The notes under the pieces: generated by a model
Database searches by the model: none
What the model saw: the letters and a program-made list of their open reading frames with translations, nothing else
Told to the model about the DNA's origin: nothing
Position numbers and translations under genes: made by a program
Shown here: in pieces, positions 37,715 to 47,332 of the stretch
How the letters are laid out: every line of letters begins with the position of its first letter
How positions within the stretch are numbered: the first letter of the stretch is position 1
Assembly: GCA_024229115.1 (NCBI GenBank)
Contig: JAAEST010000103.1
Span: 1 to 64,000 of the forward strand
From: Oligoflexia bacterium
GTDB lineage: Bacteria; Bdellovibrionota; Bacteriovoracia; Bacteriovoracales; Bacteriovoracaceae
Direction: 5' to 3'
Length of the DNA: 64,000 nt

Positions 37715-40700
37715 GTAGTGCAGTACAACCACTAAGAACTCCTAATGATGAACAAAAACTTGCGATAGAGCATAATGGTGGTTTTCTTCTAGAAGCCGGA
37801 GCTGGTTCTGGTAAGACATTCGTTCTTGTCGAGCATACTATCTTTCTTCTCAATAAATTTTTGGAAGATGCTAAGAATAAACAATTAAATGAAATTGATA
37901 TTAGTTCATCATTAAGAACTTTTATGTCAAAGAAAGTCCTTATGACATTTACGAAAAAGGCAGCGGGAGAACTAAGCTTAAGATTACATAGGCGGATTGT
38001 TCAACAAATGGATGTCGATACTGAAAACACGATTTTTTGGAAACTTTGCCTAGAAAGTCTCGACTATATGACGGTTACAACTATCGACGGATTCTGTTTT
38101 AAATTATTAACTCTAGGTATATTTAAGAATGTACCTGTCGCGAATGAAATTATAGGACCAGTTGAGTTAAGGTCTAAAATCGAAAAATTATTTATTGAAT
38201 GGGTTCTTTACTGCAAGAATACAGAAATCTTTGATCAGGTTAAAGAACTTGTTTTAATAGAAAAGAAAGATTTGATTTCTGCAATGGTTTCAATCTTTCA
38301 AAGTCCTGAACTTAGGGCCCTTTGGAAAAAGTTTGATCTATCTCATAACCCAAAACTTAGTGAAGAAGTTTTTAGAATATTAGAATTAGAAGGTTTGACA
38401 GAAATTAATAAACCTTTTTCTATTTTTGCTCATTTTGATAGCAAAGGTAAAAACCCTAAATATGTAACTTACTTTCAGGGATTAGAAGAGGTAATTTCTA
38501 ATAATGACATAACGTCATTAGAGGGAATGTCTGCTGTTCTTGAATATGCTGCAGCTTACGGGCGTCATCCTAGTGTGCCTAAAAAGACAGCTCCAGAAGA
38601 ACTTATAGAGTATAACGAGCTTCTCAAAAAATATATTAAGTTTGCTAAAGATTATCTTGAGAGTTTTCAGGCCTATGAAAATGATTTTGATACCAAAATC
38701 TTACCTTGGGCAAGCCTTGTTAAAAATCTCTTTAATTTCATAGAAAAGAATTATATTAGAATTCCAGGGCTCACTTTTGCCGATCTAGAATACTATGTTT
38801 TAGAAGGGCTTGATAATGTCGACGTTCAAGACTCTCTTTATGAAAAATTTGATTATATTATTGTAGATGAATTTCAAGACACATCAGAAATACAATTTGA
38901 AATTATTGAAAAGCTTGTAAAAAGTAATTATCAAAGAATTTTTTGTGTCGGCGATATGAAACAAGCAATTTATGGGTTTCGTGGAGGAGAACTTGGTGTT
39001 TTTAAAAGATGTCTTGAGCTAGTTCCCAGACTTTCTATGACTAACAACTATCGTTCTCAGCAAAATATAATTGAATACAACAATCTTCTTTTTGAAAATC
39101 TATTCAAAAAAGGAGAGGGGTTTGCGGGAGCGGATTCCAACTCAGTACCAGTTGAGTATCAAAAGTATCCAGGATTTGAAAGGAATGGAATTCTTAAAAA
39201 AGTATCAATCCTGGTGGATGATATTGAAGAAACAAAAACATTAGATCAGGGGAAAATTGAATGTATTGAGGCTCAAGCTATTTATGATTATTTAACAAAA
39301 GATAATTTAGGGCATCAGGTTTGTTTACTTTATAGAAAGCTGACTCCAACTAAGTACTTAGTTCCTCTTTTTATCAAAAACAATATTGGATTCACTTGTC
39401 AGATAAAAATTCAACTATCTTCAGATCCAATTATTGGTATTTTTTCATCTTTGATTGAAACATTACTGATGGAGGAAGCAGGAGAAGACATTAATAGTTG
39501 CTTTCTTAAAATCGCAAGTTATTTATCATTAATGAATCTGGGACTAGATAGTTTAGATATTAAGATTAGAGACTTTGTAGGAGATGTTAAAATCGTCGGC
39601 GTATGGTCTGCATTTCAGAAGTTTTTATTTTCAAATAATATTTCTAATTCAAATTATAAGAACAATTTAAATCTTGTTCAGTCGATATGTTCTCAGTCAA
39701 ATGGTAATCCTGAGGAAGTATTAAAACTCCTTGGTGTAAATTCATCTGAGAATTATTCAATTGAGTTTCAATTTGGAGAGAATGTTGAAAAAATTGTGAT
39801 TATGACCGCCCATGCTTCTAAGGGACTTGAATTTGATGAAGTGGTCTTGGCAGGCATTCACACTAACGGGAGAAGGCAAGGAAATAGGAATAAGTTCGGT
39901 AAACTTCCTTGGAGCTTCAAGTGGAAGTCGAGCTCTTTTTCTAAAAAATATTATAAGAGCCCAGTTTTTATCTATGAGGATCTATTAAATATTAAAAAAG
40001 AATTTTCAGAAAGTAAGAGACTTTTCTATGTCGCTTGTACTAGAGCATGTCATACTCTGACTTGGTTTGATATTGAGTATGGGGGAAAGCCTTCGAAATA
40101 TTCAGATAATAGTTGGATTGTTGGATTACGTTCTTGGGAAAATGATGCTGAAAAAATTAGTGAAGTTGTAAGAACGCATATCAATCAAGAAAAAGTGACT
40201 AATGCTTTTACTTTTGAATTAGATGAAAACGAATTGAAGCTTTTAAATAACCCCAAGCCGTTCTTTCATAAGGATACTCTCGGGGTTCATTCATCTGAAG
40301 AAAGTATGATATCTGGTTTCTCTGCTGAAACATCAGTTACGAAACTTGCATTATTAACACAATGTCCTAGAAAGTATTATTTAAAAAATATTTTGAAGTT
40401 AGATGATATTTGGCTTAATCAAAATGACGAAGATGATATAGTCAATTTTGCTATTAAAGAAGGAAAAGAAGATCGTGATGAAGAAGCCTATGAGGCTAGA
40501 CCTAAAACCTCTCTTGAACAAATTATTGCAAGAGGGATAGAAGTTCATGATTATCTTAGCAAGATGATCCTTCGAAACTTTGTTATTCCAATGGATTGTC
40601 CTGACTTTTATCATAAACAGCTAAATTTTATTAAATCAGAGCTTGAAAGTAGACAAGAAAACTATAGTTTAGTTTCTGAAGTACCATTAAAGTTTGTCCT

Positions 40701-41076
40701 TTTTGGTCAAATGATTTCGGGAACACCGGATCTCGTTCTTGTTCCTAAAGATAAGGGTAATGATTTAGAAATTTGGGACTTCAAAACGGGAAGATACAAT
40801 GAGGAAAAGCTAGGGCCTTATTGGTTTCAGCTGCAATGCTATGCCGTCGCTTATGCCCATGAGATGGGGGATACGGGCAAAGTAAACCTAACAGTTTCAT
40901 TTGTTGATGATCAGAAAAATATTACTAGAAGCTATACTTTATCCGAGTTAAAAGATGAGTTATTTAAATATTGGCAAAAGTTATCATCTTTATCTGAAGA
41001 AAACACTCAACATTGTCTAATGTGTCCTTATGGAAATTTATGCCACCCAAACACCGACTCTATTGCTCAAAACTAG
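37711..41076 (+). CDS. addA: AddA-like UvrD-family helicase-nuclease
   Basis: 1121-residue superfamily 1 helicase. The Q motif TPNDEQKLAI is followed by Walker A GAGSGKT at residues 30-36. IIVDEFQDTS, GDMKQAIYGFRGG, NNYRSQQNI, TAHASKGLEFDEVVL and RLFYVACTRA complete the motor motifs. The C-terminus is a RecB-type nuclease: GTPDLVLVPK and LEIWDFKTGRY. Unusually, CPRKYYL and CLMCPYGNLC give this subunit its own four-cysteine Fe-S pattern. Translation is coupled to addB by a 4-nt overlap. Confidence 0.9.
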   Translation: MSSAVQPLRTPNDEQKLAIEHNGGFLLEAGAGSGKTFVLVEHTIFLLNKFLEDAKNKQLNEIDISSSLRTFMSKKVLMTFTKKAAGELSLRLHRRIVQQMDVDTENTIFWKLCLESLDYMTVTTIDGFCFKLLTLGIFKNVPVANEIIGPVELRSKIEKLFIEWVLYCKNTEIFDQVKELVLIEKKDLISAMVSIFQSPELRALWKKFDLSHNPKLSEEVFRILELEGLTEINKPFSIFAHFDSKGKNPKYVTYFQGLEEVISNNDITSLEGMSAVLEYAAAYGRHPSVPKKTAPEELIEYNELLKKYIKFAKDYLESFQAYENDFDTKILPWASLVKNLFNFIEKNYIRIPGLTFADLEYYVLEGLDNVDVQDSLYEKFDYIIVDEFQDTSEIQFEIIEKLVKSNYQRIFCVGDMKQAIYGFRGGELGVFKRCLELVPRLSMTNNYRSQQNIIEYNNLLFENLFKKGEGFAGADSNSVPVEYQKYPGFERNGILKKVSILVDDIEETKTLDQGKIECIEAQAIYDYLTKDNLGHQVCLLYRKLTPTKYLVPLFIKNNIGFTCQIKIQLSSDPIIGIFSSLIETLLMEEAGEDINSCFLKIASYLSLMNLGLDSLDIKIRDFVGDVKIVGVWSAFQKFLFSNNISNSNYKNNLNLVQSICSQSNGNPEEVLKLLGVNSSENYSIEFQFGENVEKIVIMTAHASKGLEFDEVVLAGIHTNGRRQGNRNKFGKLPWSFKWKSSSFSKKYYKSPVFIYEDLLNIKKEFSESKRLFYVACTRACHTLTWFDIEYGGKPSKYSDNSWIVGLRSWENDAEKISEVVRTHINQEKVTNAFTFELDENELKLLNNPKPFFHKDTLGVHSSEESMISGFSAETSVTKLALLTQCPRKYYLKNILKLDDIWLNQNDEDDIVNFAIKEGKEDRDEEAYEARPKTSLEQIIARGIEVHDYLSKMILRNFVIPMDCPDFYHKQLNFIKSELESRQENYSLVSEVPLKFVLFGQMISGTPDLVLVPKDKGNDLEIWDFKTGRYNEEKLGPYWFQLQCYAVAYAHEMGDTGKVNLTVSFVDDQKNITRSYTLSELKDELFKYWQKLSSLSEENTQHCLMCPYGNLCHPNTDSIAQN

Positions 41077-41149
41077 CGTCATGTTAGAATAAAAGAAGTG
41101 ATAACTAGTTAAAATTTAATCTTTTTAACATTGAAGCAGGATGCGAAAA

Positions 41150-41863
41150 ATGTTTATTAAAAAAAATCTAATTCTATTCGTTTCTTTTATTTTTTTATTT
41201 CCTCAGTTTAGTGAAGCTGCTGAAGGTGATGTATATAACTTCAATTGGCTTGATCCTGATAAAGAAGTTTATGTACTTCAAAATAGAAAATTTAGAAAAA
41301 AGGGAAGACTCCATGTTAACGGTGGTTTCGGTTTAACAACGGGAGAAGCCTTTGTTGATGCAACTGTTTTTCAAGGACGAGTAGGTTACTTTTTTAAAGA
41401 AGAATTTGGATTTGAATTTTTATACTCTCAAAACAGTGGAAAGGAGAACTCCACTGCTGCTACCGTTAGAAATGAAGGGAGCGCAGGTTCAATCCCTTTT
41501 AGAAGAATTATTCAAAGTTATTCAGGTGGAATGCTACTATGGTCGCCATTCTACGCAAAAGTTAATACATTCAATAAGATTATCTACTTCGATTGGATTA
41601 TTGGTCTTGGAATGGCAAAGATTGATGAAGAGAATAACAAAGATGAGTTCTTAAATATTAATCAAAGAAGTAATCAGATCGCAGAATCTCATACTGGAAT
41701 TATGTGGGATACGGCCCTTAAGTTTTATGTAACTGAAAATGTTGATATTCGTTTAGATTTAACTGCAATTCACTATCAAGCTGAGCAGGCAGCTTTAACT
41801 AACGCAAAGAAAACATGGTATTCAAACTGGGACTTAGCACTTTCACTAGGATATAGCTTCTAA
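41150..41863 (+). CDS. Outer-membrane beta-barrel protein of the gliding locus
   Basis: A signal peptide (about the first 23 residues, ending FSEA) precedes strand-rich sequence of about 210 residues ending in the aromatic SLGYSF, a typical barrel terminus. The layout KGRLHVNGGFGLTTGEAFVDA and FGFEFLYS resembles outer-membrane barrel proteins found beside myxobacterial gliding (Glt) genes. The ATG at 41150 is preferred over 41141 because the AGG would lie directly against the latter. It heads a run of coupled genes reaching 49270, consistent with a GltA/B/H-like barrel. Confidence 0.65.
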   Translation: MFIKKNLILFVSFIFLFPQFSEAAEGDVYNFNWLDPDKEVYVLQNRKFRKKGRLHVNGGFGLTTGEAFVDATVFQGRVGYFFKEEFGFEFLYSQNSGKENSTAATVRNEGSAGSIPFRRIIQSYSGGMLLWSPFYAKVNTFNKIIYFDWIIGLGMAKIDEENNKDEFLNINQRSNQIAESHTGIMWDTALKFYVTENVDIRLDLTAIHYQAEQAALTNAKKTWYSNWDLALSLGYSF

Positions 41864-41872
41864 GGAGTAATG

Positions 41873-43291
41873 ATGAAATTAATATTCATTACATTATCAT
41901 TACTTTTGAGCACTAGCAGTTTCGCTAATGCTAATAGAGCATGGACTATTTTGAAGGCCAATGGCGGAAATTATAAAGTCTATCCAAGAGTAATAGAAAA
42001 TTTAGTTAATGACGGGCTCTATTTTACAAGTATTCCCTATGTGAAAGAGTATCTCTTTCGAAACAAAGGTCAATCAAATAGAGAACTTGATAAGTTGATT
42101 GATGAGATCGTTTCTGAAGTCGGAATTAAACAATTTGAAGTTCTTCCTGATTCCGCATTATCTTCTTCAACAGCTCCAATGCTTAAGTATATTTATGCAA
42201 AGAAACTATTTAGAAAAAAACAATATTCAAAAACATTGCAAGTATTAAATAAAGCGATCCCTGGTGATCATGCAGCTAAGCCCTTCGCTCTTTTTCTCGA
42301 AGCAAGTGCTTTTAGCTTACTAGGGAAAACAGATAATGCTGTAAGCTCATATAAGAGATGTGTTTCAGTAAGTAATGATCAAAGAAGTGATTATAAAAAT
42401 GATGCAAACAGAACTCGTCAATTAGAAATCAATAGGGACTACTGTATTGTTGGTGTTGCAAGAACACAGTTTGCAGCAAAGAAATTTGAAGAAGCTAATC
42501 TTAGTTATTTAGATCTCGAGAAGAGCTCTTATATTTGGCCAGAAATTCTTTTTGAAGAAGCATGGAATAGTTTTTATCTGAGAGACTATAACAGAACGTT
42601 AGGAAAACTAGTTACTTACAAAGCTCCGGTTTTAGATTTCATTTTTAATCCAGAAATAGATGTATTACGAGCTCTTACTTACATGGAGTTGTGTCTTTGG
42701 AACGATACAAGAAATGTTGTAGATGGTTTTTACAAGGCCTATACGAGTGATCACTCTAAGCTAAAGGGATTCTTAAGAAAACATAGAAAAGATTATAAAT
42801 ATTATTACTTATTAATGAAAAGTTATTCAAAAGGGACACCAAGTGGAAACAAACTTCTTGATAAGTATATTAAAGGTATTCGAAACGATCCGGCTTACAG
42901 AGAAATGTTTGTAACTTTTTCTGAAGGAAGAAAAGAGATTGAAAAAGTTAAAAAGCTTTCATCTGGCTCAGCACAAAAAATATTTTTGAGAAACTTGAAA
43001 GATAGCCTTGTCCTTCAAAGAGATTTGTTAGGTGCATATGTGAGAAAGGGAATCATGCAATATACAGCTCAGCTGAATAAAGCTTTTGAAGGTATGAGTT
43101 ATATCAAGCTAGAAGTTTTAGCGAGAAAAAAGGCCATTCTTTATAATACAAAATATGAAGGCGTAAGATCTCGTGGAAATATTAGAAATTTAAAACGTAA
43201 CGAAAAACAATATTTTTGGACATTTAATGGTGAATTTTGGGCCGACGAATTAGGCGATTATGTATTCTCATTGAAGTCAGAATGTAATTAA
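41873..43291 (+). CDS. Exported TPR-like protein of the gliding locus
   Basis: A signal peptide (LIFITLSLLLSTSSFA) precedes about 455 mainly helical residues with degenerate tetratricopeptide-like pairs (YAKKLFRKKQYSKTLQVLNKA; FALFLEASAFSLLGKTDNAV). AAGGAG at 41862-41867 favours ATG 41873 over the adjacent ATG 41870. Its place between barrel and long TPR protein fits a periplasmic GltC-like or similar structural component; exact orthology cannot be set by eye. Confidence 0.6.
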   Translation: MKLIFITLSLLLSTSSFANANRAWTILKANGGNYKVYPRVIENLVNDGLYFTSIPYVKEYLFRNKGQSNRELDKLIDEIVSEVGIKQFEVLPDSALSSSTAPMLKYIYAKKLFRKKQYSKTLQVLNKAIPGDHAAKPFALFLEASAFSLLGKTDNAVSSYKRCVSVSNDQRSDYKNDANRTRQLEINRDYCIVGVARTQFAAKKFEEANLSYLDLEKSSYIWPEILFEEAWNSFYLRDYNRTLGKLVTYKAPVLDFIFNPEIDVLRALTYMELCLWNDTRNVVDGFYKAYTSDHSKLKGFLRKHRKDYKYYYLLMKSYSKGTPSGNKLLDKYIKGIRNDPAYREMFVTFSEGRKEIEKVKKLSSGSAQKIFLRNLKDSLVLQRDLLGAYVRKGIMQYTAQLNKAFEGMSYIKLEVLARKKAILYNTKYEGVRSRGNIRNLKRNEKQYFWTFNGEFWADELGDYVFSLKSECN

Positions 43292-43293
43292 TT

Positions 43294-46164
43294 ATGAAAA
43301 AAGTATTACTACTATTATTTCTTATTCTTTCAGTTCCTTCTATGGCCAACATTGAGCAGAGGCGTAGTCAGCTTATTGAAGTTATTGATGAAGAACTGAA
43401 TGAAATTTCTCGTTTAAATAAACAAGTGGGAGCTCGAAACCCTAATTTATTATTGAGAATGGCTGAGTTATATCTTGAGAAAGCAAGACTGATAAAAGAA
43501 AGAGAGAATTATAATTACTTAACTTTATCTCCAGAACAAAGAAGAAGTACAAGTAAGAAGAAATTCTTTTCAAAGTCTAAGAAGTTATTTGTAAATGCTC
43601 AAAAAACTTGTTTCTATATTTTGAAAAGATTTCCAAGGTTTAAAAATAAAGGTGAGGTTTACTATATCCTTGCTTATAACGCTCGCGAATTTCAACAACC
43701 AAAGAGAGCGCTTCAATTCTTTAAGAAAGCTAATCAAAATGCTCGCAAGAATAGTCAAACACAGATTAAGTCACAGCTTCTTTTAGCTGAAATGTACTAT
43801 AATCAAAAGAAGTACTCAAAGGCTGCAAATCTATATTCAAGTGCACTAAGAGATAAAAATCAGAAGTGGTGGACAAAAGATGCTTTCAATTTAGCGTGGT
43901 GTTACTTTAGAATAAAAAAGAAGAGTAGGGCCATAAATCTAATGAAAGAGGTTCATAGTAGAAGTAAAAGTGGAAAATATGTAGATGTATCTGATCAAGT
44001 TGAAAGAGATCTTGCTTATTTCTATAGTGATTCAGGAAGAGTTAAAGAGGCCATCGCTTGGTTTAAGAAGATAGGTAAAAATATCGTACCAAGTCTTATC
44101 TCAATGGGGAAATACCTTAAGAATGAAGGTAAATTTACTAGTGCTGAAAGAACATTAGATGAAGCTTTAAAATATTCAACTACCGATAATGAGAAAGCAA
44201 AGATAAACTCTGAGCTTCTCGCTATATATGATAAGTTTGGTAAACTTAGCAGTCATAAGAAAGTGAGTGAGGCCCTAGTTGCTTTAAATAAGAGAGGTGC
44301 ACTTGATCCTTCTCAAAAAGAAGATCTCCTCTATCATGTGGAAAGACAGGCCGTTAAATTACAAAAAAGAGTAGCTAATAAAAAAATTAAAAGACCTCTT
44401 TCGGAGAAGAGACAACTTGCTAGTTATGCAGTCTCTTACTTTAATTTGTTAGCAGAGTTAAAACCAGAGACTTCTCATGTTTCTTATTTTCTAGCTGGTG
44501 AAACTTACTATGCTGTAAAACGATATGACAGTGCTGCAAATGAATATGATAAGGCCTATGAACTAAGTCGAAAGCGTAATGATGGAAAGTATTCAAAGCT
44601 GAGTCTTGATGGGATGATGGCCGCTCTTGGTGGAAGAGGCGTCGCTAAAGCTACTAAAGATAAATACTTAACAAAATCTTATATCGCCTATCTTAATAAA
44701 AATCCTAGAGGGAAGAATAGTTTTAAAATTTATCAAAGATTATTTAGTTCTTATATTGCACAAGGTGAAGTAGTTAGAGCTGAGCAAGTGTTACTAAGAT
44801 TTAAGAAGGCATACCCAGGAAGTTTAAAGAAGCAAGAGGCCATGGTCGCACAGATTATGGATTACTTTAGAAAGAAAAAGGATCGTGCCGGAATTAAATC
44901 TTGGGTTTCAAGAATTAATAAGGGTGAATTTAAGGTTTCTAAGAAATACGCTCAAAAGGTTAATCAGCTTTTACTAACTATGCAGTTTGAGAATGTTGAA
45001 AAGCTTAATACTGATGGAGCTAAAAAGGGTGCACTTAAAGGATACTTAGCAATTTATAAGGATCCTGGAAGTTCACCAGAAGCTAAAAAGAATGCAAGTT
45101 ACAATATTGCAGTCCTCTTTCATGAATTAGATGATGGAAAAAGAGCTTATGACTGGGCCGTTAATAGTTTAAAACTTATGAGAGATAGAGATGTTAAAAA
45201 GTTTGAAAAATCATTTCAAGTAATAGCAAACAATCTATTCTTACAGAGAAAACTTGGTGAGGCTAATGAATTATATGAAAGATCACTTGTTAAGGTTTGT
45301 AAGACAAAATCAAAGATGAAAACAACCTTTTTTAAAAATGGTGTCGTTATTTCATTAGCTAATGGCAATATCGAAAGAGCTCAACGAATGAGAGTTACTG
45401 GTTTAAGTTGTGGAATTAGAATGAAAGACATTGAATATGCAGAACTAGAAATTCTTCAGTCTCTTTCAGAACTACGTCGTTGGAAATTACTTGAGAGTTC
45501 TTTAAAAGAGTTTTCGATTACTAAATCTGAGCCTGGTGAAGTTATTCATTATTATGCCAAAGTAGCTGACGCTTATAGAGAGAATGGAAGAGCTAATATC
45601 GCTTCGAGATACGATCAAATAGTGATGAATAATTATAATGTAGCAAAGAAGAGAAGAAAGAAGTTGCCACTTGAGGCACTTAATGTCGTTGCTCAAAAAG
45701 AATTAGCACGTGTGAAAAGTCTCGTCAGTCGACTCAAGAGTATTGAATTAAGTTTTCCTGAACAGAAATTTAATAACGCACTTAAATCAAAGCTTGGACT
45801 ACTTGATAAAATTACGACAAGTACAGTAAACACATTCCAGATTGGTTCTGGTGATGGTGTTGTTGGAGCTTATGAAATTTTAACAGATGTATATTCATAT
45901 CTTGCCGATGAGATAGCAAATTTTAGTCCTCCTGGTAAATCACCTGATTATGTGAAGTCTTTCAAGCAAAGTATGGGACAAATTGTTAATCCAATCAGAG
46001 CAAAGAATAGTGAATTTTTAAGACAAGCAAAATCACAGATTAATAAAAATGATATTCTAAGTAGTGGAAACCTTGGTTTACTTTATGGAAGCCAGTTCGA
46101 AGCTGTACCGACCTATATACCACTAAATAATGGATTGATTATGGATAGAGGAGGTAAGAAATGA
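43294..46164 (+). CDS. Long exported TPR-repeat protein, GltD/AgmU-like
   Basis: 956 residues with a signal peptide (VLLLLFLILSVPSMA) and many tetratricopeptide repeats through the chain, for example GEVYYILAYNAREFQQPKRALQ-type units near 120 and YFLAGETYYAVKRYDSAANEY near 400. The Myxococcus protein GltD (AgmU) is a long periplasmic TPR protein of the gliding complex encoded beside the TPR lipoprotein GltE, matching the order here. It overlaps the next gene by 4 nt. Confidence 0.65.
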   Translation: MKKVLLLLFLILSVPSMANIEQRRSQLIEVIDEELNEISRLNKQVGARNPNLLLRMAELYLEKARLIKERENYNYLTLSPEQRRSTSKKKFFSKSKKLFVNAQKTCFYILKRFPRFKNKGEVYYILAYNAREFQQPKRALQFFKKANQNARKNSQTQIKSQLLLAEMYYNQKKYSKAANLYSSALRDKNQKWWTKDAFNLAWCYFRIKKKSRAINLMKEVHSRSKSGKYVDVSDQVERDLAYFYSDSGRVKEAIAWFKKIGKNIVPSLISMGKYLKNEGKFTSAERTLDEALKYSTTDNEKAKINSELLAIYDKFGKLSSHKKVSEALVALNKRGALDPSQKEDLLYHVERQAVKLQKRVANKKIKRPLSEKRQLASYAVSYFNLLAELKPETSHVSYFLAGETYYAVKRYDSAANEYDKAYELSRKRNDGKYSKLSLDGMMAALGGRGVAKATKDKYLTKSYIAYLNKNPRGKNSFKIYQRLFSSYIAQGEVVRAEQVLLRFKKAYPGSLKKQEAMVAQIMDYFRKKKDRAGIKSWVSRINKGEFKVSKKYAQKVNQLLLTMQFENVEKLNTDGAKKGALKGYLAIYKDPGSSPEAKKNASYNIAVLFHELDDGKRAYDWAVNSLKLMRDRDVKKFEKSFQVIANNLFLQRKLGEANELYERSLVKVCKTKSKMKTTFFKNGVVISLANGNIERAQRMRVTGLSCGIRMKDIEYAELEILQSLSELRRWKLLESSLKEFSITKSEPGEVIHYYAKVADAYRENGRANIASRYDQIVMNNYNVAKKRRKKLPLEALNVVAQKELARVKSLVSRLKSIELSFPEQKFNNALKSKLGLLDKITTSTVNTFQIGSGDGVVGAYEILTDVYSYLADEIANFSPPGKSPDYVKSFKQSMGQIVNPIRAKNSEFLRQAKSQINKNDILSSGNLGLLYGSQFEAVPTYIPLNNGLIMDRGGKK

Positions 46165-47066
46165 AATTACTAAATATCTCATTAATTCTTTCTCTGTTTC
46201 TATTAGTTTCTTGTGGTACGAGCTCTAAAAAATTACAGAACCCAGATGAATTCCCTGAAATTCGTGATTCTGATTTTGTTCCTCCTTCTCCTGTTACTTT
46301 AAATCCTGTAACTGATTTTTATGAGTTAGAAGAAGGTGACAAAGAATTTAAACAAACGCTTGGTGGAGAGACTTTAAGTATTCAGCCTAATGATGCGACT
46401 GAAGTTGTTATCGACTCGGATAATCCGATTAACCAAATTTTGGGATCTTGTTACACAAATAATTTCGCAAAAGCTTTTTCTATCTCGGATAAAGTTTTTA
46501 GAAAATATAAGAAGCACCCTAGTTATTGGAACTCAATTGGTACTTGTTACTTATTAAAGGGAGAAAGAAAGAAAGCTTTACTTTATTATAATAAATCAAG
46601 AGAGAGTAATGTGAACTTTGCTCCACCAGTGAATAACCTTGGAGTAATTTTACAGCAACAAGGGAAAGATCAAAGAGCGCTTAAGGCCTATAAAAGTGCT
46701 GCTGAGTTAGCCTCTTTTTCATTAACACCTTTATATAATCAAGGTCAGTTATATTTAAAATATGGTCTTATCGATAATGCAAAAAAAGTTTTTAAGACAA
46801 TACTTGGTAAAAATGGCGAAGATAAGGGAGCTCTGAATGCTCTTGGGTATATTCATTTAGTTGAGGGAAGTTATAACGAAGCAATTGGGTACTATTCTAA
46901 ATTGGATCGTGATGATTATAAGAATGCTTCGATTGGGTTAAATGTCGTGGTTACTCTAATGAAGCTAAATAAAGTATCTAATGCTCGTGATGTCTTTGGA
47001 CAAATACCAGCGAATTCAAGTGAATATTATTCTAAAGTTCAGTCACAATTAGCGAGGATGAAGTAA
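46161..47066 (+). CDS. TPR lipoprotein, GltE/AglT-like
   Basis: The lipobox LLVSCG at about residues 13-18 marks a lipoprotein of 301 residues. At least four TPR units follow: NSIGTCYLLKGERKKALLYY, NNLGVILQQQGKDQRALKAY, YNQGQLYLKYGLIDNAKKVF and NALGYIHLVEGSYNEAIGYY. GltE (AglT) of Myxococcus is an outer-membrane TPR lipoprotein of the gliding complex. It overlaps its neighbours by 4 nt and 1 nt. Confidence 0.68.
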   Translation: MKLLNISLILSLFLLVSCGTSSKKLQNPDEFPEIRDSDFVPPSPVTLNPVTDFYELEEGDKEFKQTLGGETLSIQPNDATEVVIDSDNPINQILGSCYTNNFAKAFSISDKVFRKYKKHPSYWNSIGTCYLLKGERKKALLYYNKSRESNVNFAPPVNNLGVILQQQGKDQRALKAYKSAAELASFSLTPLYNQGQLYLKYGLIDNAKKVFKTILGKNGEDKGALNALGYIHLVEGSYNEAIGYYSKLDRDDYKNASIGLNVVVTLMKLNKVSNARDVFGQIPANSSEYYSKVQSQLARMK

Positions 47067-47323
47067 TGAAGTTATTAGTTTTAGTGGCATTTCTTTTTTC
47101 GTCGAGCCTTTTCGCACAAAATACAAAGGCTTCACCCAAAGTAATTTATAAATATAAAAAATATGAAAAATTTGATTTTGAAGATCTCGTGATTGAAGGA
47201 GAGACTGGGTCACCTGGTGATTTATCAATTGCTCCTCGTTATCAAAGGAAATTCAAAAACGTTTTACCTTACAGAAAAAATTTTCATGCTGAGATTAGAA
47301 AAGGTATGGAAAGGATTCGTTAG
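47066..47323 (+). CDS. Small exported protein of the gliding locus
   Basis: 85 residues with a signal peptide (LLVLVAFLFSSSLFA) and a basic mature part, YKKYEKFDFEDLVIEGETGSP then KNFHAEIRKGME. It lies between the TPR lipoprotein and the FHA-TonB-like protein, where small periplasmic proteins occur in related gliding loci. The gene is supported by its signal peptide and 1-nt overlap with the gene before. Confidence 0.6.
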   Translation: MKLLVLVAFLFSSSLFAQNTKASPKVIYKYKKYEKFDFEDLVIEGETGSPGDLSIAPRYQRKFKNVLPYRKNFHAEIRKGMERIR

Positions 47324-47332
47324 GAGTTAGAA

